A stretch of DNA of 64,000 nt from positions 62,001 to 126,000 of the forward strand of contig VXIS01000112.1 of assembly GCA_008704415.1 (NCBI GenBank). Direction: 5' to 3'. Made by a program: the position numbers and the translations under genes. The notes beneath the pieces were generated by a model, which was given only the letters and a program-made list of their open reading frames with translations, was not told where the DNA came from and made no database searches. This stretch comes from Sphaerosporella brunnea. Its lineage: Eukaryota > Ascomycota > Pezizomycetes > Pezizales > Pyronemataceae. Shown one piece after another: positions 1 through 11,676 of the stretch; position 1 is the first letter of the stretch; each line of letters starts with the position of its first letter.

Positions 1-489
1 ACTCTCATCTATTTAGTTACCTAGTAGCTATGAAATCTCACCCGGCGTGCTCACATACTCGAACCTACCCAGTTCCAACAGTTGCATCCTTAGTGTTACG
101 AAAAGGCAATGCAGTGTGGGGATCTAAGCTGGTTAGCCATGGATATGGGCTTGTCAGTGAGAGTGAGTGTATGTCTTCGAGCTCACTGTAGATCTAGATC
201 TCTAGGACAACAGCAAGTTCAACAAGACCCAAAACTTCTTCCACCCGATTGACTTTGAAAGGCACCCCTCTCGCTTGCAGTTTTGTGTTGGCTCGTACCT
301 GGGTTCCCAAAGCTTCCTTTGGAATATCAACGCTGAAGGTTTGCACAACACATAAACACTCTTACCATCCACTTTCATTCCTTTTTTTTTTCTTTGAGAA
401 GACTTCCCTTTCTTTTCTGTTCGGACTTTGTTTTTAGGCTCACCATTTTTGAACCGCTTCCCACTCCCACTGCAGCTTGATACAAATCG
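1..489. other. gene-free 5' flank of the KRE6-like gene
   Basis: No reading frame here looks like a real exon. The last 150 bases contain pyrimidine-rich runs (around 380-430), as is common in fungal promoters and 5' leaders, directly before the ATG at 490. No TATA or other site was assigned with confidence. Confidence 0.5.
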
Positions 490-3015
490 ATGACTAGGAA
501 GGCTTTGAGAAACACAAACACACAGACGGCGACTCAAGGAAGCGGGAACACTGTACCAGGACGGAGTCAATCTATTCCACCACCTTTTACTGAGTCCGAT
601 TCTCCCTCTGGACGTTCGTTTTGGCGGAGGAGACGAGCGACTTCTGAAGGCGCAATTTTCACTCTTCCAGGCTCTCCAAGAAAGAACCACTACATCCCAG
701 TGATTTCCTCTCCTTTGAGAAATACAGATGGAAACAGCAGCGAGGGAAGCGACGAAGGCGAGAAGAGGCTTGAGGAGCCCATGTCAACTCATTCCCGCGC
801 CCAAGTTGCCCGTCGGAGAAGTCTCCAAGTCCGAGTTATTGAACCGCCGCAGCAAACGAACCCAGAAACCCCGGAGGAGAATGACACTGCTGGCTCAGAC
901 CCATCATCGACTTTGAGCTCCCTTAAAATGCCCTCTCCTGCGGTTTCCTTGAGGTCTCTTGGACGGGACTTCTCAAGATATCCTGCCAATGAACTCTCCT
1001 CTGGAACGCTCGTTGATCCGTCCATTTCTCCGACTCCAACTTTTCCTTCTGCTTCCATACCTTATGCGCTGCCTATGGAGTTGCCAGAAGGGCTGGGGCG
1101 TGGCTTCGATTCGGCAGATCCGGAGAGAGGATATTCGCCTTACATATCAAAAGGAGGGCCGCCTGTCCATTACCCGACCCTGGATGAGAAGGAAGATGAT
1201 GACCATCTCCACAATCCGGACGAGTTTCAGGACAAGCGTCCCGGTTGGCGCGAGTACTGCGGGTTTGGCGCCACCTGGTTGTGCTTGCTTTGTGGCATAC
1301 TTTTGTTGCTGGGTCTGTTTCTTGGGTTTCCAATTGTCAGAGCTCTGGGGCATCTGCGAAGGCAGGATACCCAGTTGAATACGGTAGAGAGGCTATCATC
1401 TCATACGTACCCTATACTGGGTGGCATCAGGACTTCTCTCATTGATCCGGATACACCAGCTTATGCAATGACTAGAAAATCGGTACTTGGGCAAGGGAAC
1501 CTGATGCTGGTATTTAGCGATGAATTCAACGTCGACGGCAGGACATTCTACGAAGGAGATGATCAGTTCTGGCAAGCGGCAGATTTCCATTATGCGGCAA
1601 CCAACGACCTGGAATGGTATGATCCTGATGCTATAACGACTGCTAACGGGACTTTGCAAATCCGAATGCAGGCCATAAAAAACCACGGATTGGATTACCG
1701 CTCTGGGATGTTACAGAGCTGGAATAAGATGTGCTTTAAGGGAGGAGTCATTGAGGTTTCGGTGTCTCTTGCAGGACCAGCTGGTGTTTCGGGTGCATGG
1801 CCGGGAATCTGGACACTTGGAAATCTCGCAAGGCCGGGATATCAGGCTACAACTGATGGCATCTGGCCGTACTCGTATGATTATTGTGATGTGGGGATCA
1901 CACCTAATCAATCGAGTGCCGATGGACTATCTTTCTTGCCTGGACAGAGGCTTGCCAATTGCGTGTGCAACGGCGAAGATCATCCATCTCTAGGAACAGG
2001 AAGAGGTGCACCAGAGATAGATGTGCTGGAGGGAACCGCTCAGCCTGACTTGCGAATTGGGGTGGTGACTCAGTCAAGTCAAGTGGTTTGGCTCCTGCGG
2101 GATTTGGGGTGCTCGGGGCTCATTTGTTTTTTATAGGCTCCATTCGACGTTTGGTATCAGGCCAATCTTGATTTCATGTCAATCCGAGATCAAGAGATTA
2201 CCCAGTTGAATGGTTGGAAAGGTGGACCTTACCAGCAGGCTATCAGCGGTAGGAGTGGCTCCCCATATTCCCGGAACCTCGTGATAACGATTTTAGGCGT
2301 TACGATGCTCAATAACAACTGGTATGACGGAAAACAGGTGGGGTTATAATCCTCCTCTTTATAACGGTACTCAGCTCATCCAAAGCACAGTATCAAAAGT
2401 ATGCATTCGAATATATACCAGGAAAAGAGGATGGGGAAATTGCCTGGTTTGTTGGTGATTTTGAGACGTTCAGGATGAAAGGTACAGGTCCCTTCCCTTG
2501 GACATGCGGAAAGTCTGACCAAATAAATAGGCGGGGCCATTGGTCCAAACGGCAATATTGACCAACGTGACGTGTCCCGGGAACCAATGTCAATAATATT
2601 GAATCTCGGGCTCAGTAACTCTTGGACTTGGATCGACTGGACTAACCTTATGTAAGACCAAACTACAGTCCTTTGGTTGTCCTTTGGTTAACGATCACAG
2701 GCCTCATCTGGTGGAAGGGACCACCATGTACATCGATTACGTCCGCATATATCAAAAGGAAGGAGAGGAGTCGATTACATGCGATCCAAGTAAGACAAAT
2801 CACGATTTTGCCTTGTGCGGTGGCGATTCTAACAGGAACATCAGCTGGATACCCAACGACCTCGTACATCAAGGAGCATCCCAAGGCCTACCAGAACTTC
2901 AACATAACAGTAAGTCAGGCCTCGGAACCTCTGGGCAGATGCTGATTATATACAGTCGTGGGACGATGCTGGATATCCTTGGCCAAAGAACAGGCTCCTT
3001 CACGGCTGCGACTAA
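490..3015 (+). CDS. KRE6: KRE6/SKN1-like beta-1,6-glucan synthesis-associated protein (GH16 fold), 8 exons
   Basis: Proposed exons: 490-2085, 2137-2248, 2297-2337, 2391-2481, 2531-2651, 2701-2789, 2845-2909, 2956-3015, giving about 724 aa with all phases matching. The N-terminal ~255 residues are Ser/Pro-rich and cytosolic in type. One membrane segment follows at ~256-282 (WLCLLCGILLLLGLFLG), as in a type II Golgi/ER protein. The lumenal part carries the SKN1/KRE6 GH16-like domain with the hallmarks FSDEFN, GAWPGIWTLGNL, GAPEIDVLEG, APFDVWYQ, WFVGD, MSIILNLG and IDYVRIYQ, and ends SWDDAGYPWPKNRLLHGCD, the typical family C-terminus. Yeast Kre6/Skn1 are needed for cell-wall beta-1,6-glucan, though the chemical step is unsettled. 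The last acceptor of the CDP-TGYPTTSYI exon was chosen because it restores the conserved sequence. The acceptor at 2700 is the least certain, because the residues around LMPHLVEGT do not match the usual FP motif. Confidence 0.93.
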
Positions 3016-3356
3016 CGAGAAGGGAGTTGGCTTTGCTTCTTTGTTCCAAAGCGGCGGCGTGGTGTGACGAATTTAATGCGATAGCTGTTCTTTATGTCTA
3101 ACTCGGTTACTGTTTTGAGTGGTTACCTATTAGAATGGGAGATCTTGTTATATTTCATTCAATACGGCGAACAAAGAGCGTTTTGTCCTTCCTTGTTCCG
3201 TCCCTTCTTGGTGCAGAGCGGCAGAGCGTGTGGCGAACGTGACCCCGGACACTTTTTAAATCTCGATTTCATGCAGCGCGTCCTTCTGAGCGCGTAAAGG
3301 CCACCACCAACAATTGCCGGAGCACCTGTAAACCAACGCCACGAGATATCAGCAAG
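3016..3356. other. intergenic region before the SNF2 remodeler gene
   Basis: 341 bases between the tandem genes KRE6 and the HELLS-type remodeler. It must hold the KRE6 3' end and the remodeler promoter. I see no coding exon or repeat in it. Confidence 0.5.
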
Positions 3357-5818
3357 ATGAGCTCAGTAGACACCTCACAGACCTCGTCAAACTATGGGGC
3401 GGACACACCTGCGACTGAAGCCAGCGGTGAGTTTCGCAGCGAGAGAGACCACCATCATTTGCTAACACGTGGTGGCGGTGGTCAACAGAAACCCCCATCG
3501 CGGGCGTGGATGCGAACAGTCCCAAAGAACTGCGGCTTCGGTTCCTGATCCAGCAATCCTCGGTGTACGTGACCCTGCTCCAGGAAAAGATGAAGCAGCA
3601 GCAGGCGGCTCGGGAGAAAGCTACTGTTAAGAAGGAGGAAGGGAAGAAAGCCGCTGCGAAAACCGAGGAACCGGAGGCAGCCTCCCTGGCGCAGAGAAGC
3701 ACGCGCTCCGGCGGAGCTCCGGCGCCAATCCCTAGGCACGTTGGTGCGAAGAAGCGAGCTGGTCGAAACATCAAGGCTACTAGTAAGAAAGGTGGCATCG
3801 AGGACTACTTTTCGAAGGCTACGACTAAGGCGCTTGCCGATGCTGCTGCCACCGAGGGCGAGGAGACAAAGCTGGGTGAACACAAGAATCTGAGATCCGC
3901 GCGCCAGCCTTCCTTGATCACGGGCGGTGTAATGAAAGATTACCAACTCGAGGGACTGGAGTGGCTTGTGTCTCTATACGAGAATGGATTGAACGGGATC
4001 TTGGCGGACGAGATGGGTTTAGGGAAGACGTTGCAGACAATTTCGTTCCTGGCGTTCTTGAGGGAGAAGGGGGTGTGGGGACCGTTTTTGGTGGTTGGCC
4101 CCGTCAGTGTGCTTGCGAGCTGGGTCGATGAGATCGGACGGTGGGCACCAGATATGCCCCGTCTGCTATACCACGGTACACCGCCGGAGCGTGCAGAGCT
4201 GCGCAGAAAGCGTATGGCCAAACTAGGACCTAGTTTTCCGATCATCTGCACAAACTACGAGATGGTGATGAATGACAAGAAGTTTTTGTCCCAGTACAAG
4301 TGGAAATTCATCATTATCGACGAGGGTCACAGATTGAAGAACATGAACTGCAAGCTGGTGCAAGAACTCAAGTCCTACAACTCCGCCAACCGTCTACTGC
4401 TCACTGGAACACCTCTTCAAAACAACCTCGCCGAGCTCTGGTCCCTGCTTAACTTCTTGCTGCCGGATATCTTCGACGACTACGCGTATTTCGAGGATTA
4501 TTTCGATTTCTCGAAGCTACAGGGGAAGGATAAGGAGAGCCATGTTGCGTTCTTAGAGGAGCAGAAGAAAAATAACCTCGTTGGAAGTCTCCACCACCTT
4601 CTCAAGCCGTTCTTGCTCCGCAGAGTTAAGACAGATGTCGAAACCAACCTGCCCCCCAAGAAGGAATACGTTCTCTACGCCCCATTATCGCAGACCCAGA
4701 AGGATCTCTACGGCGCCCTACTAGACCACCGCGCTCAGCAGTGGCTGCAGGAGCAAGTCACGCTTAAACACTCGGCCACGTCCTCCAAAAAGCGTAAATT
4801 CTTGGACTCGGTCAGCGGCAACGCAAAGAAAGCAGCCGACATGGGGCCCCTGACAAAGCGAAAAAAGACGACCGTATCCTACAGAGAGCTAGAGGATGAC
4901 GAGTTTTTCGAGAAGCTTGAGGAAGCGCCACCATCCGATGCCGAGGCGGAGGCCGGGGAGGAACTCACTGAATATGAAAAGAGCGTCATGCAAGCGCTTC
5001 GACAAGTCGGCAACAAGAAGCTTCAGAACCTCTTGATGCAGCTCCGACTCGCGTGTAACAGTCCGCACCTTTTCTACTGGCCCTGGGCCGAGGAAAAGGG
5101 AGAGCGTCCAGACGAAACCGTCATCACCGAGAGCGGAAAGATGATGCTTCTCGAGCGGCTAGTCCCCGCCCTTCTGCAACGGGACCACAAAGTCCTTATA
5201 TTCAGCCAGTTCAAGCACATGCTAGACATCATCCAGGATTGGGCCGAGTACTTGCACGGCTGGAAGACTTGCCGTCTTGACGGCGGCGTCTCGCAAAATG
5301 TCCGCCGCGAGGAAATCCAGAAGTTTAATACCAACAAAAACGCGAAGATCTTCCTGCTCACTACCCGCGCTGGTGGCCTCGGTATCAACCTTACCGCCTC
5401 TGACACAGTGATCCTTTTCGACAGCGACTGGAACCCGCAGATGGATCTGCAGGCGCAGGACCGAGCACACAGAATCGGCCAGACGAAGCCGGTGGTCATC
5501 TACCGGTTTGCGACCGCAAACACCGTCGAACAGACACTCCTCGATAAGGCGGACGGAAAGCGCCGCCTCGAAAAACTCATCATCCAAAAGGGCAAATTCA
5601 AGAGCCTTGCTTCTTCTGTCGGTGGAAATGAGGACGAGGCCGAGTTGAGCGCTATCTTGTTGAAGGAGGATTTGGAGAAGGTTACGGTCGCCGACAAGGG
5701 TCAGCAGGTCCTTACCGATGATGAGTTGGAGGCCCTGCTGGATCGGAGTCCTGAGGCTTTTGAGAGGAGCTCTGTCGGTGAGGCTGGCGAGGGGAAGGCC
5801 GCTGTCAGGGTTGTTTAG
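3357..5818 (+). CDS. SNF2-family chromatin remodeling ATPase, HELLS/DDM1/Irc5 type
   Basis: Two exons, 3357-3426 and 3489-5818, join in phase to 799 aa; the ATG at 3357 was chosen because the 70-nt first exon ends in a GTGAGT donor and meets the acceptor at 3488. It is an ATP-driven DNA translocase that moves or remodels nucleosomes in the nucleus. Visible features are a Lys/Ala-rich N-terminal coiled region (~45-85), helicase motif I DEMGLGKT (~194), motif II DEGH (~300), the long SNF2 insertion with a KKRK-rich stretch (~430-470), and helicase C-terminal motifs LTTRAGGLGINL and QAQDRAHRIGQ (~678). The order and the SNF2_N sequence (DYQLEGLEWLVSLYENGLNGILADEMGLG) fit HELLS/Lsh, plant DDM1, yeast Irc5 and Neurospora MUS-30 better than ISWI, because no HAND-SANT-SLIDE region follows. 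Known relatives act in DNA methylation or cohesin loading and recombination; which role applies here cannot be read from sequence. Confidence 0.93.
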
Positions 5819-6211
5819 ATGGTGCATACAGCGAAGGGCTCTTTCTTCTTATTTTGCGGGTTGTACCCTTGGGGCGCTTGTCAATGTTGGCTTTTTTTTT
5901 TCTTTTTCATTCTTTTTTCAAAAAAACACTGTCTGCGCTTGCTAATAACGCTGTAAAGGTGCTATAATGTTTTGTATGATGATTATACCTTACACGCTGC
6001 TGGATAGACGCCGGAATGCTAAATGAAGATGTTCAGATAGGTTTCTATGTCAGGTAGCGATCAAGAGAATGAGAGATATTCGTAGTAAAACAGACGTAAA
6101 ACACGAGCTATTACAAAGACAAGCCCATCTCTTCAAATTCGTAGACGCCCCTTTTACAATCCCAATTTGTCTACAACTTCACCAGCAAGTATGAAGTGAA
6201 GTAAACTATAC
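5819..6211. other. convergent 3' intergenic region
   Basis: 393 bases between the stops of two genes transcribed toward each other (HELLS-type remodeler and SWI3). It contains T-rich and A-rich runs at about 5890-5930 and a TTTTGTATGATG stretch near 5970 that could serve 3'-end formation. No gene was seen. Confidence 0.5.
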
Positions 6212-8481
6212 CTAAGCTTCAAACGCAACATAGTTCTGCGGGTTCTCCAGACTCGGCGGGCGAGCGCCAACCTGGGGCACTACACCAGACGGAGTAGCGC
6301 CAGCGCCGGCACCTCCAGAACCCTCAAACGCCAACTTCTGGCCGGCGGCGCCCATGTTTCCCGCCTGGAGGGCAAGGTTGTAGCCCTCCTGGCCGCCGAC
6401 CTGCATCGCGCGCTTCAGCGTCTCCTGCACCTGCAAGCACTGGGTTTTCATGGCGAGGCGTTCGAGGAAGAGCTGCTGGCGGGCCTTCTCGATTTCTCTA
6501 CGCTCGGCCTGCAGCACCTGTTCCAGCTCATTGAACTGTTGCAATTTCAGCTCGAGCTTGCGGAGGTTGCAGTTCACCACTGCATTCACGAGCTTGGTCA
6601 TTTCCCGCTCCTCGTGTGAGGCCAGTGCTGCGGCTCGCGCGGCGGAGGCGCCGAGCGCGATCGACGCCGCTTTGGAAATTACTGAGTCGTCGTCTTCGCC
6701 TTCGGGATTGTCCTTGCTGGCGCCTTCAGGTGCGTCTACGTCCATCGTGTTGTCGTGGTCGGCCGTGCCTTCGGATTTGACTCCGGGGGTGCCGGCGGCG
6801 GCGGCCTCCTTTTCGACAGCCTCGGGGGACGTGGCTTTTGGTGATGCGCCGTCTTTGGCGGCATTTTTCTTCTGGGAAGAAGACGAGACCTGAAGGCTGA
6901 GGTTCTTGGTCATCTCCTCGATTGAGCTCTTGGCAGCCGCGGCGGCGACCTTGGGATCCACCATGCTTGCCAGAAAGGCAACTACGCTCATGACGGGGTT
7001 ATCGGCCTGAGTGAAGGGTGTGCGGTTGTATTGTAGCGGGCCCAGCTGCTCGGGCTTCTCTTCGAGGTAGTTCTCCTCGATTGGAAGCTGCAGGAAGCGA
7101 ACCACACACTCCTCACGCGTACGGGTGCCAACGTGATCCGCAATAGCGTTCCAGTCTTCGTTGTACATCTCCAACCCTTCGAGGAGAAGTAACGTCTCCT
7201 GATCTGTCCAGGCAGCCTCACGCTCCACAGTCGAGTATCCAGGGTCTTCCAACCGGATGAAGTCTGCGCTGGACATGTTCGGCGGGAAGCGACCCTCTAG
7301 GTAGCAGTTGGGGCACAGCTCAATGGACTTGGTGTTGCGCGCGCTGCGGCCATTATGGTACCGCACCCGAGTGCAGTCCACACCGCAGGCAAAGCAGTTG
7401 TAGGTCTTCTTCTCAATCGTCTCCTCGTCCTTTGCATCCCCATTGGTCACGCCGAGCTTGTTTCCTGAGGAGTCATAGATGTTCTTGCGCAGCTCCAGAT
7501 TCGATTCTAATTTAGCCGGAGTACCGCTAGCGGCGCGCTCCGTCGAGGGGTGAGGCTTGCCAGTGGTCGTCACCGTGCCCGCCAGAGGCTGGAATGGCTG
7601 CAGTCCTCGTGGGGTGTCGGCGGTGACCCTGAAGTGACCCGTGTATGGAGGACCGATGTTTGCTGGCCGCGTCTCAGGATCGATCTGTGCATTTCGTTAG
7701 CCGCATGTCTGGCATCCGCCTCGGTTGGTAATGCACCTGATAGTTGATCAACCCCCACTGCTCCAGGAACGCGTGAACGCGCATGATCGAGCACACATCG
7801 CCCGCCAGATTTCGCCTGCAAGCGGTGACAGTGAGATATTCAGTTGGGTTCAGCCTGTACGTGTTGATCATGAAGTCGCGGTAGTCCTTGTACACCAGCG
7901 GGGTTTTGCTGCGATTGCGATTGTTGAAGAACTCCGGTAAACTCTTCTTCTCGATCTCCTTGATCTTGTTCATGTCAAACCATGTCGAATAGCTGGGCAC
8001 CACGACTGCGTGCGTCTGCTCGACCAGATATCCTCGCGCCGCGTCCTCCATTTTTTTCTTCTCAGCTTCGGGGTTGGTGGTGGCTGGGTTGTCGTTTCCT
8101 GCTGGAGCCTGCGGTCCAGCTCCTCCGCCCTCGTTGCTTGCCTCGCCATTCGCGCCCGCCGAGCCCGCCTCATTCTGGTTGCCCTGGGTGGAATGCGGCT
8201 TGGAGTCGTCGGCTCCTTGCATGATCTGATCCTCCACATCTACGGGCTTTGTCTGTGCGCGCGAATACGAGTCAATTCCTGCCAACGGGCTAGGTAGAAG
8301 CGGCGGCAGCGATACATACCTGCGTGCCATTCTGACTGTCGTCGCCGCTCATTGCGACGTCTGTTGACTCATCCATTCCGGGTGTATTTGCTGAAGAATT
8401 ATCGAGTTGCTGTTGCGAGAGGGAGCGTGCAAGGGAGGCTCCGGTGCTGTTGTCGGTGGTGAAGTTGAGCGCGTGGTCCAT
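6212..8481 (-). CDS. SWI3: SWI/SNF-RSC complex subunit SWI3/RSC8 (SMARCC-type)
   Basis: Exons on the minus strand: 8481-8320, 8252-7737, 7684-6212, giving 716 aa with phase 0 at both junctions. It is a scaffold subunit of SWI/SNF-type chromatin remodelers. Domains in order: an acidic/Gln-rich N-terminus; a SWIRM domain (~130-226) with [31 protein letters not shown] and [15 protein letters not shown]; the diagnostic linker [18 protein letters not shown]; a ZZ-type zinc finger (~320-350, CFACG...[10 protein letters not shown]); a SANT domain (~382-427, [28 protein letters not shown]); then a C-terminal coiled coil (~595-645, [20 protein letters not shown]). This is the standard Swi3/Rsc8/Moira architecture. 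Whether it serves SWI/SNF, RSC or both cannot be decided. It is divergent to SNU13 and convergent with another chromatin remodeler gene. Confidence 0.96.
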
Positions 8482-8909
8482 ACGGTGGACGAGAATTGAG
8501 GAGCGTTGCTGATGGGTTGCGTGTCGTCGGTTAGGATCCGGCGAGAAATCCGAATACGTGGATATGTTCGCCAGGTGTTATTTCAGAGGAATATCTCTCC
8601 GGCCGGCTATGGGGATTTCTTTTGATGCGCGTTTGGGCTGTCTTCATTCGCGCGGCCAGGCCACGAGATTGAATGGTTAATCAGATTGATTGACTGATTG
8701 ATCGATTAGATAATATCCAATAACCCAACTTGACTAGCCGGCTTGGCAGGATTTTCTCTTGTCTTCTCTCCGCCACCTTTTTTTTTTCTCTTCATTCAAC
8801 CACCACTCACTACTGCCTCTCCCGCGCGCACGGCACGACCAAAGGGCGAGCTCTCTGCAAGGAACCCTTAGTCCACTTCCTTCACCACTACATACACACG
8901 CAAACCGCA
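8482..8909. promoter_or_regulatory. shared divergent promoter region SWI3 / SNU13
   Basis: 428 bases separate the start codons of SWI3 (minus) and SNU13 (plus), so both promoters must lie here. A pyrimidine-rich tract (8770-8810) precedes the SNU13 start, typical of highly expressed fungal genes. No other element was assigned. Confidence 0.6.
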
Positions 8910-9348
8910 ATGGCCGCTCCCAACCCGAAAGGTTTGTTTTTTTCCCTCCTGCCTCATTTATGCGGAGCGCGTCACTAACACGCCAACAGCCTTCCCTCTC
9001 GCGGACGCCGCATTGACGCAGCAGATCCTCGACATCGTGCAGCAAGCCTCGCACTACCGGCAACTGAAGAAGGGAGCCAACGAAGCCACCAAGACATTGA
9101 ACCGCGGAATCAGCGAGTTCATCGTCATGGCGGCTGACACCGAACCGCTCGAAATCTTACTGCACCTGCCGCTGCTCTGCGAGGACAAGAACGTCCCCTA
9201 TGTCTTTGTACCCTCCAAAATTGCCCTTGGTCGTGCCTGCGGTGTCAGCCGCTCCGTGATCTCTGCTTCGGTCACTTCCAACGAGGCCTCCGAGCTCCAG
9301 AACCAGATCCGCACTATCAAGGACAAGATCGAGAGATTGTTGGTCTAA
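8910..9348 (+). CDS. SNU13: SNU13 / 15.5K RNA-binding protein (L7Ae family) of U4 snRNP and box C/D snoRNPs
   Basis: Exon 1 (8910-8931) encodes MAAPNPK, and exon 2 (8990-9348) continues [15 protein letters not shown]; the 58-nt intron splits an Ala codon. The product is 126 aa, the exact length of yeast Snu13. The L7Ae kink-turn-binding core is complete: [55 protein letters not shown]. The family binds k-turn RNA in U4 snRNA and in C/D snoRNAs, so it acts both in splicing and in rRNA methylation. The ATG lies in a short first exon, so a search of exon 2 alone would miss the true start. Confidence 0.97.
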
Positions 9349-10016
9349 GCGTTTGCTTATGAATATTGCCTGTGGGAGGAGTTTGCCGGATGTGGGTGTG
9401 ATTAAAATGGGGAGCAGGAACGAAGTGCGATTGTAAGAAGTCATGGATGGCGGTATCCAAGCCTTTTTTTTTTTTTCTTGCAGCACAGATGCACCACTGC
9501 TCCAGATGATCTCGTGATTCCATGTTTTGCCCATGGTGTCGGTGTGTACCTGCGCGGCATTCATAGCAGGTACGGGTGATATGCAACACGGAAAATCGCT
9601 CCCATTCGGTTCCATTCGAGCAAATGGTACCGGCAACGTTCCCACGAGCCCTACACGTGACGGGCCGGCTTCTTTCAAGTTCTTTGAGAGTCCAGCGGGT
9701 CCGGCGCCGTTAAACCCGGCTCCCACGGGGATTCAACCCGCTCGGTCTGTTTGACACTGTGACCTAGAAACATCCTCCTTCATGAAATATCACTTGTCGT
9801 TCGAAATCAGCTTAGCCGCACGGTTCGCATGATGTCACCCAACCTGCTTCACTCCATTCATATCACACCTCAAACCCAATCCTCACCAGTGCAGCGTGCC
9901 ATCTTCAGCTGAATGATATCAAACGCAACCACCTCATCGTCATCCATAACAACGCTAACAGCGACCATAACTACCTCCTCCCGCCCCTGATCCTTCTCTA
10001 CCTCCTCAAACCTAGA
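9349..10016. other. gene-free stretch between SNU13 and the PTEN-like gene
   Basis: 668 bases with no convincing exon. There is a T(12)-type run near 9467. Frames longer than 100 codons on the minus strand here are antisense to SNU13 or lack family resemblance. Confidence 0.5.
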
Positions 10017-11351
10017 ATGACCTCCCTCCTTCGCTTCCTGGTAGCCGGTCCCCGGCTGCAACACGCCGAAGCCAACCTCGACCTCTGCTACGTCTCCTCC
10101 GAAGCCCCAATAATAATCGCGATGTCGATGCCGGCCAAATCCTACCCAAAGCGAGCCTACCGCAACCCGCACGACCAGGTGCTGTCCTTCTTGCAGCGCA
10201 CGCACGGCGATAACTGGGCGATCTGGGAGTTCCGCGCGGAGGGCACGGGGTACTCGGACGAGGAGTTTTGCAATCGCGTTTATCACGCGCCATTCCCAGA
10301 CCACCATCCGCCGCCGTTTTCGCTGGTGCCCAGGGTGGTGGCGAGCATGCGCGAGCACTTGAGACAGGGCAAGGACAGGGTTGTGGTCGTGCATTGCAAA
10401 GCAGGGAAGGGAAGGAGCGGCACGATGAGCTGCGCTTACCTCATATCTGAGGAAGAGTACTCGGCGCAGAAGGCCATGAAGGCGTTTACAACCGCCCGTA
10501 TGAGACCCGGATGGGGCGAGGGCGTGAGCATCCCCTCCCAGAGACGCTGGCTGCGATATGTGGAGGCCTGGAAAGGGCGTGAGAAGCGGTATGTAGACCG
10601 CAGAGTGCGCGTGCATACTGTTCACATATGGGGGCTTCGCGCGGGCGTGAGAGTGGCGGTCCAGGGCTTCGTTGAGGAGGGGAGGGAGATAAAAACGTTC
10701 CACGCATTCACAAATTCTGAGAAGGCCGATATGACCGCCGGCGAGAGACGGGAGGGGGAGGCAGATGTAATTCTCACCCCCGCACAACCTCTCACCCTAC
10801 CGAGCTCGGACCTCAACATCGATTTTGAACGCCGCACGCATGCAAAGTATGGACTCACTATGGTCACAAGCGTGGCGCATGTGTGGTTCAATGTGTTTTT
10901 TGAGAGCCAGGAAGGAGAGGAAAGCGGTGTTTTTGAAATCGTCTGGAATGAGATGGATGGAATTAAGGGGACGAGTAGAAAGGGTATGCAAGCACTAGAT
11001 AAGTTGCAGGTTGTTTGGAGCGTTGAGAAGGTGGGGGAGAGGGTTATTGAGGAACCGAAGGAGGGGGAGCCGGTCATGCTCACTAGAAAAGCCCACACCG
11101 CGGAACATGAGGTTGACATGAAGGAGCTGGGGATTAGACATGTCGACTCCGAGTCTTCGCAGGGAGGTGGAAGTGATATTTTGGGCGACATTTCGCCGTT
11201 CGAGGCGAGTGGGGGTGGGGAGAGTGGAAGGATTATCACTGGCATCTCACTGGGCGCGGGGACGAGGCAGGTGGAAGGCATAGAGGAGCCTAAGGAGGCG
11301 AAGGAAGCGAGGATTGGGGCACTCAAGATACATGGTGGTGAGCCGGCTTGA
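10017..11351 (+). CDS. PTEN-like phosphoinositide 3-phosphatase / dual-specificity phosphatase (Tep1 type)
   Basis: Single-exon gene of 444 aa. The N-terminus GPRLQHAEANLDLCYV and KRAYRNPHDQVLSFL match the PTEN/Tep1 phosphatase domain. The general-acid loop PFPDHHPPP (Asp95) and the P-loop HCKAGKGRSGT (His126, Cys127, Arg133) are intact, so the enzyme should be active. PTEN's two P-loop lysines are both present here (CKAGKGR), favouring a phosphatidylinositol 3,4,5-trisphosphate 3-phosphatase over a plain protein phosphatase. A C2-like membrane-binding domain probably covers ~190-330 (VHTVHIWGL... to VWFNVFFE...FEIVWNEMDG). The last ~110 residues are low-complexity and acidic/Gly-rich, with no recognised motif. 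No intron is needed. Confidence 0.9.
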   Translation: MTSLLRFLVAGPRLQHAEANLDLCYVSSEAPIIIAMSMPAKSYPKRAYRNPHDQVLSFLQRTHGDNWAIWEFRAEGTGYSDEEFCNRVYHAPFPDHHPPPFSLVPRVVASMREHLRQGKDRVVVVHCKAGKGRSGTMSCAYLISEEEYSAQKAMKAFTTARMRPGWGEGVSIPSQRRWLRYVEAWKGREKRYVDRRVRVHTVHIWGLRAGVRVAVQGFVEEGREIKTFHAFTNSEKADMTAGERREGEADVILTPAQPLTLPSSDLNIDFERRTHAKYGLTMVTSVAHVWFNVFFESQEGEESGVFEIVWNEMDGIKGTSRKGMQALDKLQVVWSVEKVGERVIEEPKEGEPVMLTRKAHTAEHEVDMKELGIRHVDSESSQGGGSDILGDISPFEASGGGESGRIITGISLGAGTRQVEGIEEPKEAKEARIGALKIHGGEPA

Positions 11352-11676
11352 TGTTGATACCCTGGGTTTTTTTTCTCTTGCCTTCAGTTTCGGTTCCTTA
11401 TTAATATCGACGACGACAAAATGAATGGGTTCCTGAGCGACTAGTATACCGAGTGATGGATGCATTGTGGATCGGGCCATCACGCTCCTCGATTCAATCA
11501 CCATGCGCTCCACGTTATTATCATAGAGTACAGTGGGCGACGAGGCCGAGAATGGGCTTGACAGTGTCACGTAATGGTGTCTGGTTCCTGTTCAGGACAA
11601 CCACGACGGTCCACTACTGTAGGTAGCAATTCTGAGGATTCTTTGCTTGTAGCGAGGGTTCACGAAGTAGTTGCCT
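11352..11676. other. intergenic region up to the piggyBac left end
   Basis: No exon seen. It contains the 3' flank of the PTEN-like gene and ends at the transposon terminus near 11677. Confidence 0.4.

Noticed and set aside
9870..10787. 305-codon minus-strand frame
   Set aside because: Antisense to the PTEN-like gene, whose motifs are unambiguous.
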